A stretch of 64,000 nucleotides of DNA from JAGVSZ01 sp963716855. Lineage in GTDB: Bacteria > Pseudomonadota > Gammaproteobacteria > Burkholderiales > SG8-39. Under the pieces are notes generated by a model, which saw nothing but the letters and a program-made list of their open reading frames with translations, did no database searches and had not been told where the DNA came from. Numbering within the stretch: position 1 is the stretch's first letter; each line of letters begins with the position of its first letter. Shown piece after piece: positions 51,439 to 59,525 of this stretch. Both the position numbers and the translations under genes were made by a program. The stretch lies in the NCBI GenBank assembly GCA_963716855.1, contig CAVQUV010000032.1:310001-374000 (forward strand), in the 5' to 3' direction.

Positions 51439-53195
51439 TTGGTCGGCGCGTGCTGGTAGATCAGGCTGCCCACCCCGCGGCGGCGATCCGGGCCGACGAT
51501 GTTCTCGAAGCGCTCGAGCTTGGACGGGTCGGCGCGCGGCCGCGTGAGGATGTCGAGCGTGCCGGGCAGGCTCGAGTGGAGCCAGCGCCGCAGGCGGCGC
51601 TCCTCGCCGACGCGGAACTCGCATGCCGGGTCGAGGTCGAGCTCGAAGCGGTCGAACGCGCCCGCGAGCTGCTTGCGGGTGCGCGTCTCCAGCAGCTGGT
51701 TCACGGGCGAGCCGCTCTCGTCGAGCGGGGACACGGTCACGATCGCGACCTGGCCCATGGCGACGAACGACGCGCACGCCTCGGCGATCGCGCCGTGAAA
51801 GAGCGACAGCTCGTCCACGAGCGCGACGCACCCGGTGAGCGCGATCTGCTGGTAGATGGGCCGCAGCTCGGGATGCGCGCGATCGAGCCAGGCGTCGAAC
51901 GGGTAGTACTGGAGCTTGATCTGCCGCCGCTGCGCGCCGCCGGCCACGCGCCGCCCGTTCAGCCGCTTGGCGATGTCGGCGCCGATGTCGCGCACGGTGG
52001 CGCCTCCGAACGGCTTCCACTCGCGGCGACCCGCGCCGTAGCGCGCGTCCGGTCCGCCGGCACGCTCGAGCGCGGCCTTGAGCTCCACGAACTGCTTGTA
52101 GCGGTCCGGTCCGAGCTCGCCCTGGAGCGCGTCGCTGTGTTCGAGCAGCGCGACGGCCTCGTCGCGCGTCATCGAGATCACGACGCAGGGCAGGCCGACG
52201 GTCGGCAGCCCGGGCTGCGTCGGCCGTCCGGCCATCGTGGCGACGACCTGGCTCGCCGCGCCACCGGCCGTCACGTCGACGAGCTTGGTGAAGGGCCACG
52301 CGGCCGGCAGCGCGTCGGGCTTCACCCCGGCGAGCAGGCCGACCAGCCAGCCGGTGCGGGTCTCGAGCACCTCCAGCGCGCGGGCGACCTCGGCGGGCCG
52401 GGAGGCGAGCTGCGCGAGGCCGCCGGGGCTGAGCCAGACGAGCGCGGAGTGGCACTGGATCGCGAGCTGCTCGAGATCGGAGAACTCCGCCTCGGTCTCC
52501 GCGAACAGCGCCTCGGGGGCGAGCAGCGCGCTCAGACCGACCTTCTTGAGCTCGTCGGCGAAAGCCCCCGCCGCGTCCTGGTCGAGGCCCGGCGGATAGG
52601 CGAGCGCCGCGCCGAACGTGACCTCGCGCTGGAGCCGCGCAGGCGCCGCGGCGGAGACCGACGGCTTCGGTGGCGGGGCGCCGCGCTGCGTCCACAGCGA
52701 GACCGCGTTCGCGACCAGGCCCGCGAGCTCGGTCGGACCCTTGAAGAAGCTCACCGTGTGCGCTTTACCCAGCTCTTCGCGCAGCGCCTTGATCTTCGCG
52801 CCGGCGCCATTCTCGCCGGTCGCGACGTCCATGAACTCCTCGGCCCACGGGGTCTTGGGGTCGAGGAGGAAGATCAGGCACTGCTCGGCACCGAGCGCGC
52901 CGAGCGCGGTACGGTACTCGGCCTCCGTGATCGACCACTTCTCCGGGTTCGCAGGCTCATCCGGCACATAGCCGTAGCGCTTCGCGAAGATGCCGACGTA
53001 GAGGTCGCACGCCGGCAGGTTCTGCGCGGGGTCACCGGCGATGTCGCGCAGGCACTTCGCCAGGGGGCGCGAGCCGTCGGCGATGTAGTCCTCCATGCCG
53101 ACGACCTCGTGTCGCAGCTGGCGCAGGCTCCTGGCGACCTCCTCGCGTTGGTCCTTCAGGTCCTGGAACGTCGAAGAGAGATAGATCTTTGCCAC
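51435..53195 (-). CDS. DUF4062 domain protein, sensor/effector partner of the KGGVGR protein
   Basis: This is a 586-residue protein. GTG 53195 is preferred, with GGGGGAG upstream; a TTG 30 bases earlier is possible. The N-terminal DUF4062 is clear: AKIYLSSTFQDLKDQREEVA ... DLYVGIFAKRYGYVP and SITEAEYRTAL. This is a TIR/nucleotide-binding-like Rossmann fold that often heads STAND and protease conflict proteins. A second TIR-like stretch (IQCHSALVWLSPGGLAQLA) follows around residues 230-290. The last ~250 residues (RQIKLQYYPFDAWLDRAHPE) are unfamiliar. Translationally coupled to the downstream giant ATPase gene. Confidence 0.82.
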   Translation of the reverse strand: MAKIYLSSTFQDLKDQREEVARSLRQLRHEVVGMEDYIADGSRPLAKCLRDIAGDPAQNLPACDLYVGIFAKRYGYVPDEPANPEKWSITEAEYRTALGALGAEQCLIFLLDPKTPWAEEFMDVATGENGAGAKIKALREELGKAHTVSFFKGPTELAGLVANAVSLWTQRGAPPPKPSVSAAAPARLQREVTFGAALAYPPGLDQDAAGAFADELKKVGLSALLAPEALFAETEAEFSDLEQLAIQCHSALVWLSPGGLAQLASRPAEVARALEVLETRTGWLVGLLAGVKPDALPAAWPFTKLVDVTAGGAASQVVATMAGRPTQPGLPTVGLPCVVISMTRDEAVALLEHSDALQGELGPDRYKQFVELKAALERAGGPDARYGAGRREWKPFGGATVRDIGADIAKRLNGRRVAGGAQRRQIKLQYYPFDAWLDRAHPELRPIYQQIALTGCVALVDELSLFHGAIAEACASFVAMGQVAIVTVSPLDESGSPVNQLLETRTRKQLAGAFDRFELDLDPACEFRVGEERRLRRWLHSSLPGTLDILTRPRADPSKLERFENIVGPDRRRGVGSLIYQHAPTK

Positions 53196-53334
53196 GGACT
53201 CCCCCGGTTGCGCCGATTGTTGCAAAGATGCATGGCGCTTAGCGATAGGCAGGATAGCCTAGTATGCGGACGGCATAGTGCGCCCGCGAGCGCCCGGCGG
53301 CCGGTCGTGACCCCGTTCGCGGGGCGCTTCGACG

Positions 53335-54930
53335 TCAACTCTTCGACGCCGCGGCAATCGACCGGATCGAGAGCCCTTCGTTCGCGGCGTACGTGCCGTC
53401 CTTGCCGTTCAGCCTCGGCATGCCCATCTTGCCGCCCTTGTGGTGGAGCGCGATCACCTCCCAGAGCCTGCCGTTGAACACCGGGCTGCCCGAGCTTCCG
53501 CCTTCGGTCGGTGCGCGGTAGTGGAGGCGGCAGACGTCCGGGATCTGCGGCTTGCCCGCCGGCGGACCCTCGTGATCGAGGAGCTCGTTGTCCTGGAACG
53601 AGAACGCGAGATCGCGTCCGCCCGGATGGCCGATGATGTACACGCGCGCGTTCGGTTCCACCACCGGCAGCGCGGCGGCGACCGGCAGCGGCTCGATCCC
53701 CGTCACCGGGGTCTTCAGGCGCAGCAGGCTCGCGTCATGGCGATCGGGCGGCGAGCTCCAGAGGAGCTCGCCCACGGCGTAGGCGCGGTCCGCGCCGGCG
53801 GCCTCGAAAACGACCTCCGCCGCGTCGGGACGGATCCCCGGGCTCGCGCCATGCTCGTTGACGACATGGAAGTTCGTGATGACCAGCAGCTCGTCCTTGG
53901 GCTCCCGGCCGAGGTCGCCGGCGCGCACCAGAAACCCCGTGCCGATCCGGCTGCCGAGCTGCGGGCGGATCGCGGCGACGGCGAGCGCGCGGTCGAGCCC
54001 GGTCTTCCACCAGCGGTAGGTCTGCGGTCCCTCCGTGCCGAGCACCGCCTCGAGCTGCGTTCGGTCCGGCTCCGGCTGGGCCCGCAAGCGCTGCAGCTCG
54101 GCGCGCCCGAGCTCCAGTCCGCCGCCCGGCAGCGCCATGAGTCGCGCGCGCAGGATGTTGACGAGGCCCCGGCCACGGTCATCGGTCTGTTCCAGGTCCC
54201 ACACCCCCGTGAACTGCCGTACGGTGCTCGCGATCTGAAACGCCTTGGCGTCGTCTGCGGCCGCATAGGCCCGGACGTTGCGCTCGACCTCGTCCCAGTC
54301 ACCCAGACCCAGCGAAGCTTCGGCGCGCGTCGGCAGATACCACTCGTCGCGCTTCTCCGCGGGCGTCGCCTCGAGCGTCGCAATCACCTTCTGCGCAACG
54401 TCCCGGGGCTGAAGGTCCGCGGCGAGGCGCAGGCCCAGCCCGCGGGCGCGGGTGAGCAGCGCGACGAGGTTCACGCCGTGCCACGTGTTCGCGGCATCCT
54501 CCTCGAACGGCTTGCGGTACGCGACGATGGCCTGCTTCAGCGCCTCGCGCGCCCCCGCGCTCGTCTTGTCGCCGGCATCGAAGAAGATCTGCTTGTAGGC
54601 GCGGCCGAGCAGGCCCGTCGCCTCGGCCGCCTCGGGGTCGGTCTTCGGCAGCCGCTGGGCGAGCGGCCGCAGGAGATCGATCGCCGCGGTGGCCTTGCCG
54701 GTGTCGATCAGGTACTGCGCGTAGAGGCGGCGGTTCTTCGCATCCTTCGGGTCCCGCCGGCTCACCGCCTCGGCGACCTGGCCCATGGTCTCGTAGTCGC
54801 GGACGTTGCGCAGCGCCTCGACGAGCCGCTTGGCGCCGGCGAGATCCTCGACGCTCCCCAGCCCGCGCAGGCGCTGCAGCGCGTCTTTCGCGCGCTCGCG
54901 CAGCTCGTCGACGGTCGGCTCGGCGCTCAT
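53335..54930 (-). CDS. TPR-linked trypsin-like serine protease
   Basis: This is a 531-residue protein starting at ATG 54930 (MSAEPTVDELRERAKDALQR). Residues 20-300 form helical TPR-like repeats (DPKDAKNRRLYAQYLIDTGK, ATGLLGRAYKQIFF, YLPTRAEASLGLGDWDEVER). The C-terminal ~220 residues are a trypsin-fold protease with all three catalytic residues visible: His ~354 in VITNFHVVNEHG, Asp ~400 in DRHDASLLRL, Ser ~481 in EGGSSGSPVF. No signal peptide is present, so it acts in the cytosol. Such TPR or EAD-linked trypsins are typical conflict-system effectors activated by a partner NTPase. It starts 11 bases after the serine hydrolase gene's stop. Confidence 0.9.
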   Translation of the reverse strand: MSAEPTVDELRERAKDALQRLRGLGSVEDLAGAKRLVEALRNVRDYETMGQVAEAVSRRDPKDAKNRRLYAQYLIDTGKATAAIDLLRPLAQRLPKTDPEAAEATGLLGRAYKQIFFDAGDKTSAGAREALKQAIVAYRKPFEEDAANTWHGVNLVALLTRARGLGLRLAADLQPRDVAQKVIATLEATPAEKRDEWYLPTRAEASLGLGDWDEVERNVRAYAAADDAKAFQIASTVRQFTGVWDLEQTDDRGRGLVNILRARLMALPGGGLELGRAELQRLRAQPEPDRTQLEAVLGTEGPQTYRWWKTGLDRALAVAAIRPQLGSRIGTGFLVRAGDLGREPKDELLVITNFHVVNEHGASPGIRPDAAEVVFEAAGADRAYAVGELLWSSPPDRHDASLLRLKTPVTGIEPLPVAAALPVVEPNARVYIIGHPGGRDLAFSFQDNELLDHEGPPAGKPQIPDVCRLHYRAPTEGGSSGSPVFNGRLWEVIALHHKGGKMGMPRLNGKDGTYAANEGLSIRSIAAASKS

Positions 54931-54941
54931 GGCGCCCGGCC

Positions 54942-55883
54942 TCAGACGCGGAGCATTCGCCGCAGCGTGCTGGCGAAGCTCTTCTGGCGCAGGTACTTCG
55001 TGATCGAGTGCCGCCACGCGCCGTCGTTCTGGACCGCGATGTCCTCGACCGCCGACTTGCCGCCCTTGCGGTAGTCGCTCGCGAGTAGGGGGTCGAACCC
55101 GCAGACGGGATCCAGCCGGTCGAACAGGTTGACCCAGTCGCCGGCGACCCGCTCGTGCGGGAACCCGTCCGCGCGACTCCAGCCCGGCTGCAGCTTGTCC
55201 TGGATCTCGTCGAGGCCGAGCGGGCTGCCGAGAGTGATGAACCCGTCGACCGCCGCGCAATCGGCGACGCGTTTCAGGCAGTCGTAGGCGATGACCGTGC
55301 CCATGCTATGAGAGACGACGATGTGCGGTCGGGTGACCGCGGGCGCGCAGACCGCATCCGCGAAACGCCGCCGGATCGTCTGCTGGATCCGCACCGCGGG
55401 GGTGCGGCCCGGCGGCGCGAACTCCACATCGAACAGGTAATGGTGCACGTCGCTCAAGTACGCCTCGAGGACGCGCTTCTTGATGAACCAGGGCAACGGC
55501 ACGCGCTCGAGCGCGCCTTGCGACGCCGCCGGCGCGGGGACGGGCGCGGCGCCCTCGAGCTCCGCGTCCGAGAGCGTCGTCATCTTCGCGCGCAGGGCCG
55601 CGATGAACGCCGCCTCCTCCGCGCTCTGCGGCCGGGGGGGCGAGGCGTTCCCGCCGCCGTCGATCGCCGCGGCGCTGTTCTCGAGCACGCCTTCGTAGGC
55701 CGAGAGGTCGTCCTCCGGCTTTTCGTAGAGGAGGTCGGCCCAGTAGATCAGCGAGCTGCTCACGCCGAGATCGCCCAAGGGCAGCGGCTCGGCGGCCTCG
55801 GCCAGGGCGTCCCGCCAGATGCGCAGGAGATCGTCCGCCGGCGGCTTGTTCGCGATTCCGTGAATGAAGGTGACGTGCGGCAT
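54942..55883 (-). CDS. Alpha/beta-hydrolase (lipase/esterase-like)
   Basis: This is a 313-residue protein beginning MPHVTFIHGIANKPPADDLL, where FIHG is the oxyanion-side strand of alpha/beta-hydrolases. The nucleophile elbow is PHIVVSHSMGTVIAYDCLKR, a Ser-His-Ser-Met-Gly form of GxSxG. An acidic residue is plausible in VNLFDRLDPVCGFDP, and a His in DGAWRHSITKYL. No signal peptide is seen. Stand-alone hydrolases of this type occur beside protease genes in bacterial conflict loci, where phospholipid attack is one proposed role. It is the first gene of the long minus-strand unit. Confidence 0.85.
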   Translation of the reverse strand: MPHVTFIHGIANKPPADDLLRIWRDALAEAAEPLPLGDLGVSSSLIYWADLLYEKPEDDLSAYEGVLENSAAAIDGGGNASPPRPQSAEEAAFIAALRAKMTTLSDAELEGAAPVPAPAASQGALERVPLPWFIKKRVLEAYLSDVHHYLFDVEFAPPGRTPAVRIQQTIRRRFADAVCAPAVTRPHIVVSHSMGTVIAYDCLKRVADCAAVDGFITLGSPLGLDEIQDKLQPGWSRADGFPHERVAGDWVNLFDRLDPVCGFDPLLASDYRKGGKSAVEDIAVQNDGAWRHSITKYLRQKSFASTLRRMLRV

Positions 55884-55943
55884 GGTGCGCTTCCCCTCGT
55901 GGGCGTCGAAGCAGTCGATCTCCGGGCGGCGACGGGCCGATTC

Positions 55944-56558
55944 CTAGAAGTCGTAGGCCGGGTCTTCGCCGAGGTCCGGAATCCTCGCGACGTAGCCGGT
56001 AGCGCCGAAGTCCAGCGCGATGGCCGCTTCGTAGCCCGGGAGGCCGACTTCCTTACGCAGCGCGTTGAGCCGGTTCATCCAGCCTTTCAGGAAGACCGCG
56101 AGGTCCGGGTTCTGCCGGGCGAGACGGCGGTAATAGGCCTCGCGCGCGTCGCAGTAGGCCCCGATTCCCCGGCCGAGGTCGCAGGCTGCGGCCGCCCGCT
56201 CCGTCCGCGGCCCGAAGTCGCCGTCCACGCCGCATCCGACCGCCGACTGCAGGAAACGCACGGCGCGCCCGACCCCCATGTTGACCGCGGTGTCGAACTG
56301 CACGAGATCGAGCTGCCGCCGCAGGAGATCGCATCGCGGCGGCAGCCAGTAGCCGCTCTCGTAGATCGCCTGCACCTCGCGGTCCTCGATCAGCTTGACG
56401 TCCCGCCGGGCGAGCTGCTGCCGCGCCCGCCATGCATCGTAGACTTTCTGCGTCACGCCCTTGTTCGTGCGTCCGCCCGGGTCGGCGGGATGATCCACGA
56501 AGCCGCCCTCCCAACGCAGGATGAAGGGCAGCGCGCTCTCGAAGGCGGGGGACGGCAT
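55944..56558 (-). CDS. GH108-type N-acetylmuramidase (phage-like endolysin)
   Basis: This is a 204-residue protein starting at ATG 56558 after GGAGAACACC. The family core is ALPFILRWEGGFVDHPADPG, then GRTNKGVTQKVYDAWR, with Glu in RWEGG as the presumed catalytic residue. A C-terminal peptidoglycan-binding-like part follows (FLQSAVGCGVDGDFGPRTER). It would cleave the glycan backbone of the cell wall. Genes of this family are normally phage lysins or secretion-system partners; no phage genes are nearby and no signal peptide is visible. In this island it could be a self-lysis effector. Confidence 0.87.
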   Translation of the reverse strand: MPSPAFESALPFILRWEGGFVDHPADPGGRTNKGVTQKVYDAWRARQQLARRDVKLIEDREVQAIYESGYWLPPRCDLLRRQLDLVQFDTAVNMGVGRAVRFLQSAVGCGVDGDFGPRTERAAAACDLGRGIGAYCDAREAYYRRLARQNPDLAVFLKGWMNRLNALRKEVGLPGYEAAIALDFGATGYVARIPDLGEDPAYDF

Positions 56559-56796
56559 GGTGTTCTCCTGTTGATGCGGACCGCGTTCCGCCGCCGCGGC
56601 CCGGGCTCGAGCGCGGCCGGCAACGTCGACCCGGCTCTCGGCGCACACTGTAGGGCACGCGGCATTCCTTGGCCAATCGACCAAACTGCATAGGCCCCGG
56701 CGGGCGACGGGGAAGTCGCGTGGCCGCGATCGGCCGCGGCCCGTATGGTGGTGGGAGATTCTATCTCCCGACGGTGAAAACCCTGGAGGGCAAACG

Positions 56797-57555
56797 ATGA
56801 TAAAGACTTTGGCAGCATCCGCGCGCGACTACGTCCTGAAGCTGGACCTTCCCTTTGCCCCGCCCGCATTCGAGGCCGCGACCGCGATCGAGTTCTCGGA
56901 CAAGCACGAGGCGGTCGCCGTCGGCGCGCAGCTCGCGGAGTTCACCGCCGCGGTGCCGGCCGGCGTGCGCGGCGCCATCGCCGACAGCATCCTGCTCGCG
57001 CAACTCGCCGCCAACAAGGTCACTGCCCAGACGGAGGACGTCTTCCGCTGGTACGACAAGTACATCGAGGTGCTCCAGAACATCGGCTGGCAGGTTCGGG
57101 ACCTCGATTTCCAGGCGCAGCAGGTGAGCGACCAGGACGCCTGGGTGCACAAGGAGATCATCCCGGTGCTCGCGCTGCTGCTCGGGCCGCAGGCCGCGGC
57201 CGCGTCGATCGTGATCGCGGTGCTGAACGGTCTCCAGAACATGGATGCGAGCTCGCCCTGGATCACGCTCTTCGACCAGTCGAGCCAGCACGCGCGCGGC
57301 GCGAAGTTCCAGGTGAGCTACGTCGATGCCGACGCGCAGGGATCCCCGGAGATCTCGCTCCTCTGCTTCGGCATCCAGGCGGACCGGACCATCACGCAGG
57401 TGCTGTTCTTCAAGACCTCCGCGCAGAGCGCCGAGGTGAAGAAGGCCTCGGCCAAGCTGGCCGTCAGCATGGAGCGCCTGAACTCGGCGAAGGACGCCCT
57501 GGCCGGCCGCGTGCAGCCCTTCATTGCGGACTACGTGAAGAACATCGACATCTGA
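56797..57555 (+). CDS. Unknown protein with central hydrophobic hairpin
   Basis: This is a 252-residue protein starting MIKTLAASARDYVLKLDLPF. Residues 1-120 are amphipathic-helical (FRWYDKYIEVLQNIGWQVRD). Residues 121-147 (IIPVLALLLGPQAAAASIVI) are strongly hydrophobic. The C-terminal ~100 residues look beta-rich, with RGAKFQVSYVDADAQG and QVLFFKTSAQSAEVKKASAK. I do not recognise the family. The central hydrophobic stretch within a soluble protein resembles some pore-forming toxins, but that is inference. It reads opposite to its left neighbours and lies 13 bases before the TIR-like/TPR gene, so the two form a plus-strand operon. Confidence 0.75.
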   Translation: MIKTLAASARDYVLKLDLPFAPPAFEAATAIEFSDKHEAVAVGAQLAEFTAAVPAGVRGAIADSILLAQLAANKVTAQTEDVFRWYDKYIEVLQNIGWQVRDLDFQAQQVSDQDAWVHKEIIPVLALLLGPQAAAASIVIAVLNGLQNMDASSPWITLFDQSSQHARGAKFQVSYVDADAQGSPEISLLCFGIQADRTITQVLFFKTSAQSAEVKKASAKLAVSMERLNSAKDALAGRVQPFIADYVKNIDI

Positions 57556-57568
57556 GCGCGGGCCGCGC

Positions 57569-59521
57569 ATGAAGCCGCACGCCTTCATCGCCATGCCGTT
57601 CGGCACCAAGCCCGGTCATGACGGGCAGCCGATCAACTTCGACCGGGTGTACGCGGAGCTGATCAGGCCCGCGCTGGAGGCGGCGGGCTGGGAGGTGTTC
57701 CGGGCCGACGAGGAGCTCCGCGCCGGCGACATCCGCACCGACATGTTCCAGGAGCTGCTGGTCGCCGACCTGGTGGTCGCCGACCTGACGCTGGACAACC
57801 CCAACGTCTGGTACGAGCTCGGCGTGCGGCACGCGCTGCGCGCACGGGGCGTGGTGATCGTCCAGGGGCCGCGTCCGACCCAGCCGTTCGACATCTACAC
57901 CGACCGCAAGCTGAACTATCGGCTGAAGGACGGGGCGCCCGACGCCGCGCACCTGCAGGCCGATCGCGACGTGCTCGCCGGCATGGCGCGCGCCACGCTG
58001 GAGGCGGCCACCGCACGGCCGGTCAGTCCCGTTTACGCGCTGCTCGATCACCTGCGCGAGCCCTCGTGGCGGGAGTTGCTGCTCGCCGAGCGGAACGAGT
58101 TCAGCCAGGCCTACGAAGCGTGGCGCAGCCGCATGGAGATCGCGCGGCAGAAGAACCGGCCCGGCGACATCCTGGTGCTTGCGGACGAGACGCCCACCCG
58201 CGCGCTGTGGCTGGAGGCCAAGCGCGCCGCGGCGAACAGCCTGCTCAAGCTGCGGCAATTCGACTTCGCCCTGGAGCAGTTCGAGGCCGCGCTCGCAATC
58301 GATCCCGAGGACAAGGCGAGCCGCGAGAAGCGCGTGATCTGCCTCGGCCGGCTGGGCCGCTTCGAGGAGGCCCGCGAGGGGGTGCGGCTCCTGACCGAGG
58401 ACTTTCCCCGCGACCCCGAGGTCTGGTCGCTGGCCGGCCGCGTCGGGAAGGACGACTGGATCAGCCGCTGGCGGCGCGAGGGCGACACGCCGGCGCAGAT
58501 GCGGGCCGCGGCCGCGGCCGAGGAGGCGAGCCTGCAGGAGGCGATCGGGCCGTATCGCAAGGCCTTCATCACCGATCCATCCCACTACTACTCGGGCATC
58601 AACTCGCTCACGCTGCACGTGCTGCTGAAGCATCTGGGCGGCGCACCGGACCGGACCGTCGTCGACAACCTGATCGGCGGCGTGCTCTGGGCCAGCCTGA
58701 CGGCCCAGGAGCGCGACCCCAAGGACTACTGGGCCCGCGCGAGCTACGCGGAGCTGTGCCTGCTCGTCAATCCGAAGGAAGCCGTGATCCGCGAGTTCCG
58801 CGTTGCGGTGGCCGCCGCCAACCGCGACTGGTTCGCCCTCGACTCCACGCTCCAGACGCTGACGCTGCTGCGCGACCTGGAGTTCCGCCCTGAAGAGACC
58901 GGCGCGGCGCTGGAGATCGTTGAGCGCGAGATCGCCCGCGCGAACCCGCCGTTCCTGCCGCGACAGGTGTTCCTGTTCTCCGGCCACATGGTCGACGCGC
59001 CCGACCGCGCGAGCCCGCGCTTTCCGGCCGACAAGGAGCCGATCGCCGCGCAGAGGATCGCCGCGGCGCTCGACCAGCTCGGCGCGGGCGCAGGCGATCT
59101 CGCCCTGACGCAAGGCGCGGCCGGCGGCGATCTGATGTTCCTCGAGGCCTGCCTGCAGCGCGGCGTGCGCGGCATGCTGCTGCTCCCCTTCGAGGAACCC
59201 AAGTTCATCGAGGAGTCCCTGCTGACGTCCAAGGACGGCGAGCGCTGGCGCGAGCGCTACTTCGCGGTCAAGGCGCAGCTGAAGGACGCGCCCCGGATCA
59301 TGCCCGCCGAGCTGGGGCCGCTGCCGAAGGGCGCCAGCGCGTACGAGCGGTGCAATCTGTGGCTGCTGTACACCGCGCTGGCATGGGGCGTGGACAAGGT
59401 GCGCTTCGTCTGCCTGTGGAACGGCGGCGGCGGGGACGGCCCCGGCGGGACCGCGCACATGTACAACGAAGTCAAGCGCCGGACCGGGCGGGTCACCTGG
59501 ATCGACACCCGGCAGTTGTAG
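57569..59521 (+). CDS. TIR-like/TPR/SLOG-like three-domain protein
   Basis: This is a 650-residue protein. The N-terminus MKPHAFIAMPFGTKPGHDG with ADLVVADLTLDNPNVWYELG is a nucleoside-deoxyribosyltransferase/TIR-like Rossmann domain, in which the Asp and Glu residues are conserved. Residues ~130-450 are TPR or DUF4071-like helices (SLLKLRQFDFALEQFEAALA). The C-terminus (QVFLFSGHMVDAPDR, DLALTQGAAGGDLMFLEACL, MLLLPFEEPKFIEESLL) resembles a SLOG-type nucleotide-derivative sensor. The combination suggests sensing or producing a nucleotide signal. It follows the unknown 252-residue gene closely and converges on the membrane-protein gene. Confidence 0.82.
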   Translation: MKPHAFIAMPFGTKPGHDGQPINFDRVYAELIRPALEAAGWEVFRADEELRAGDIRTDMFQELLVADLVVADLTLDNPNVWYELGVRHALRARGVVIVQGPRPTQPFDIYTDRKLNYRLKDGAPDAAHLQADRDVLAGMARATLEAATARPVSPVYALLDHLREPSWRELLLAERNEFSQAYEAWRSRMEIARQKNRPGDILVLADETPTRALWLEAKRAAANSLLKLRQFDFALEQFEAALAIDPEDKASREKRVICLGRLGRFEEAREGVRLLTEDFPRDPEVWSLAGRVGKDDWISRWRREGDTPAQMRAAAAAEEASLQEAIGPYRKAFITDPSHYYSGINSLTLHVLLKHLGGAPDRTVVDNLIGGVLWASLTAQERDPKDYWARASYAELCLLVNPKEAVIREFRVAVAAANRDWFALDSTLQTLTLLRDLEFRPEETGAALEIVEREIARANPPFLPRQVFLFSGHMVDAPDRASPRFPADKEPIAAQRIAAALDQLGAGAGDLALTQGAAGGDLMFLEACLQRGVRGMLLLPFEEPKFIEESLLTSKDGERWRERYFAVKAQLKDAPRIMPAELGPLPKGASAYERCNLWLLYTALAWGVDKVRFVCLWNGGGGDGPGGTAHMYNEVKRRTGRVTWIDTRQL

Positions 59522-59525
59522 GCAC

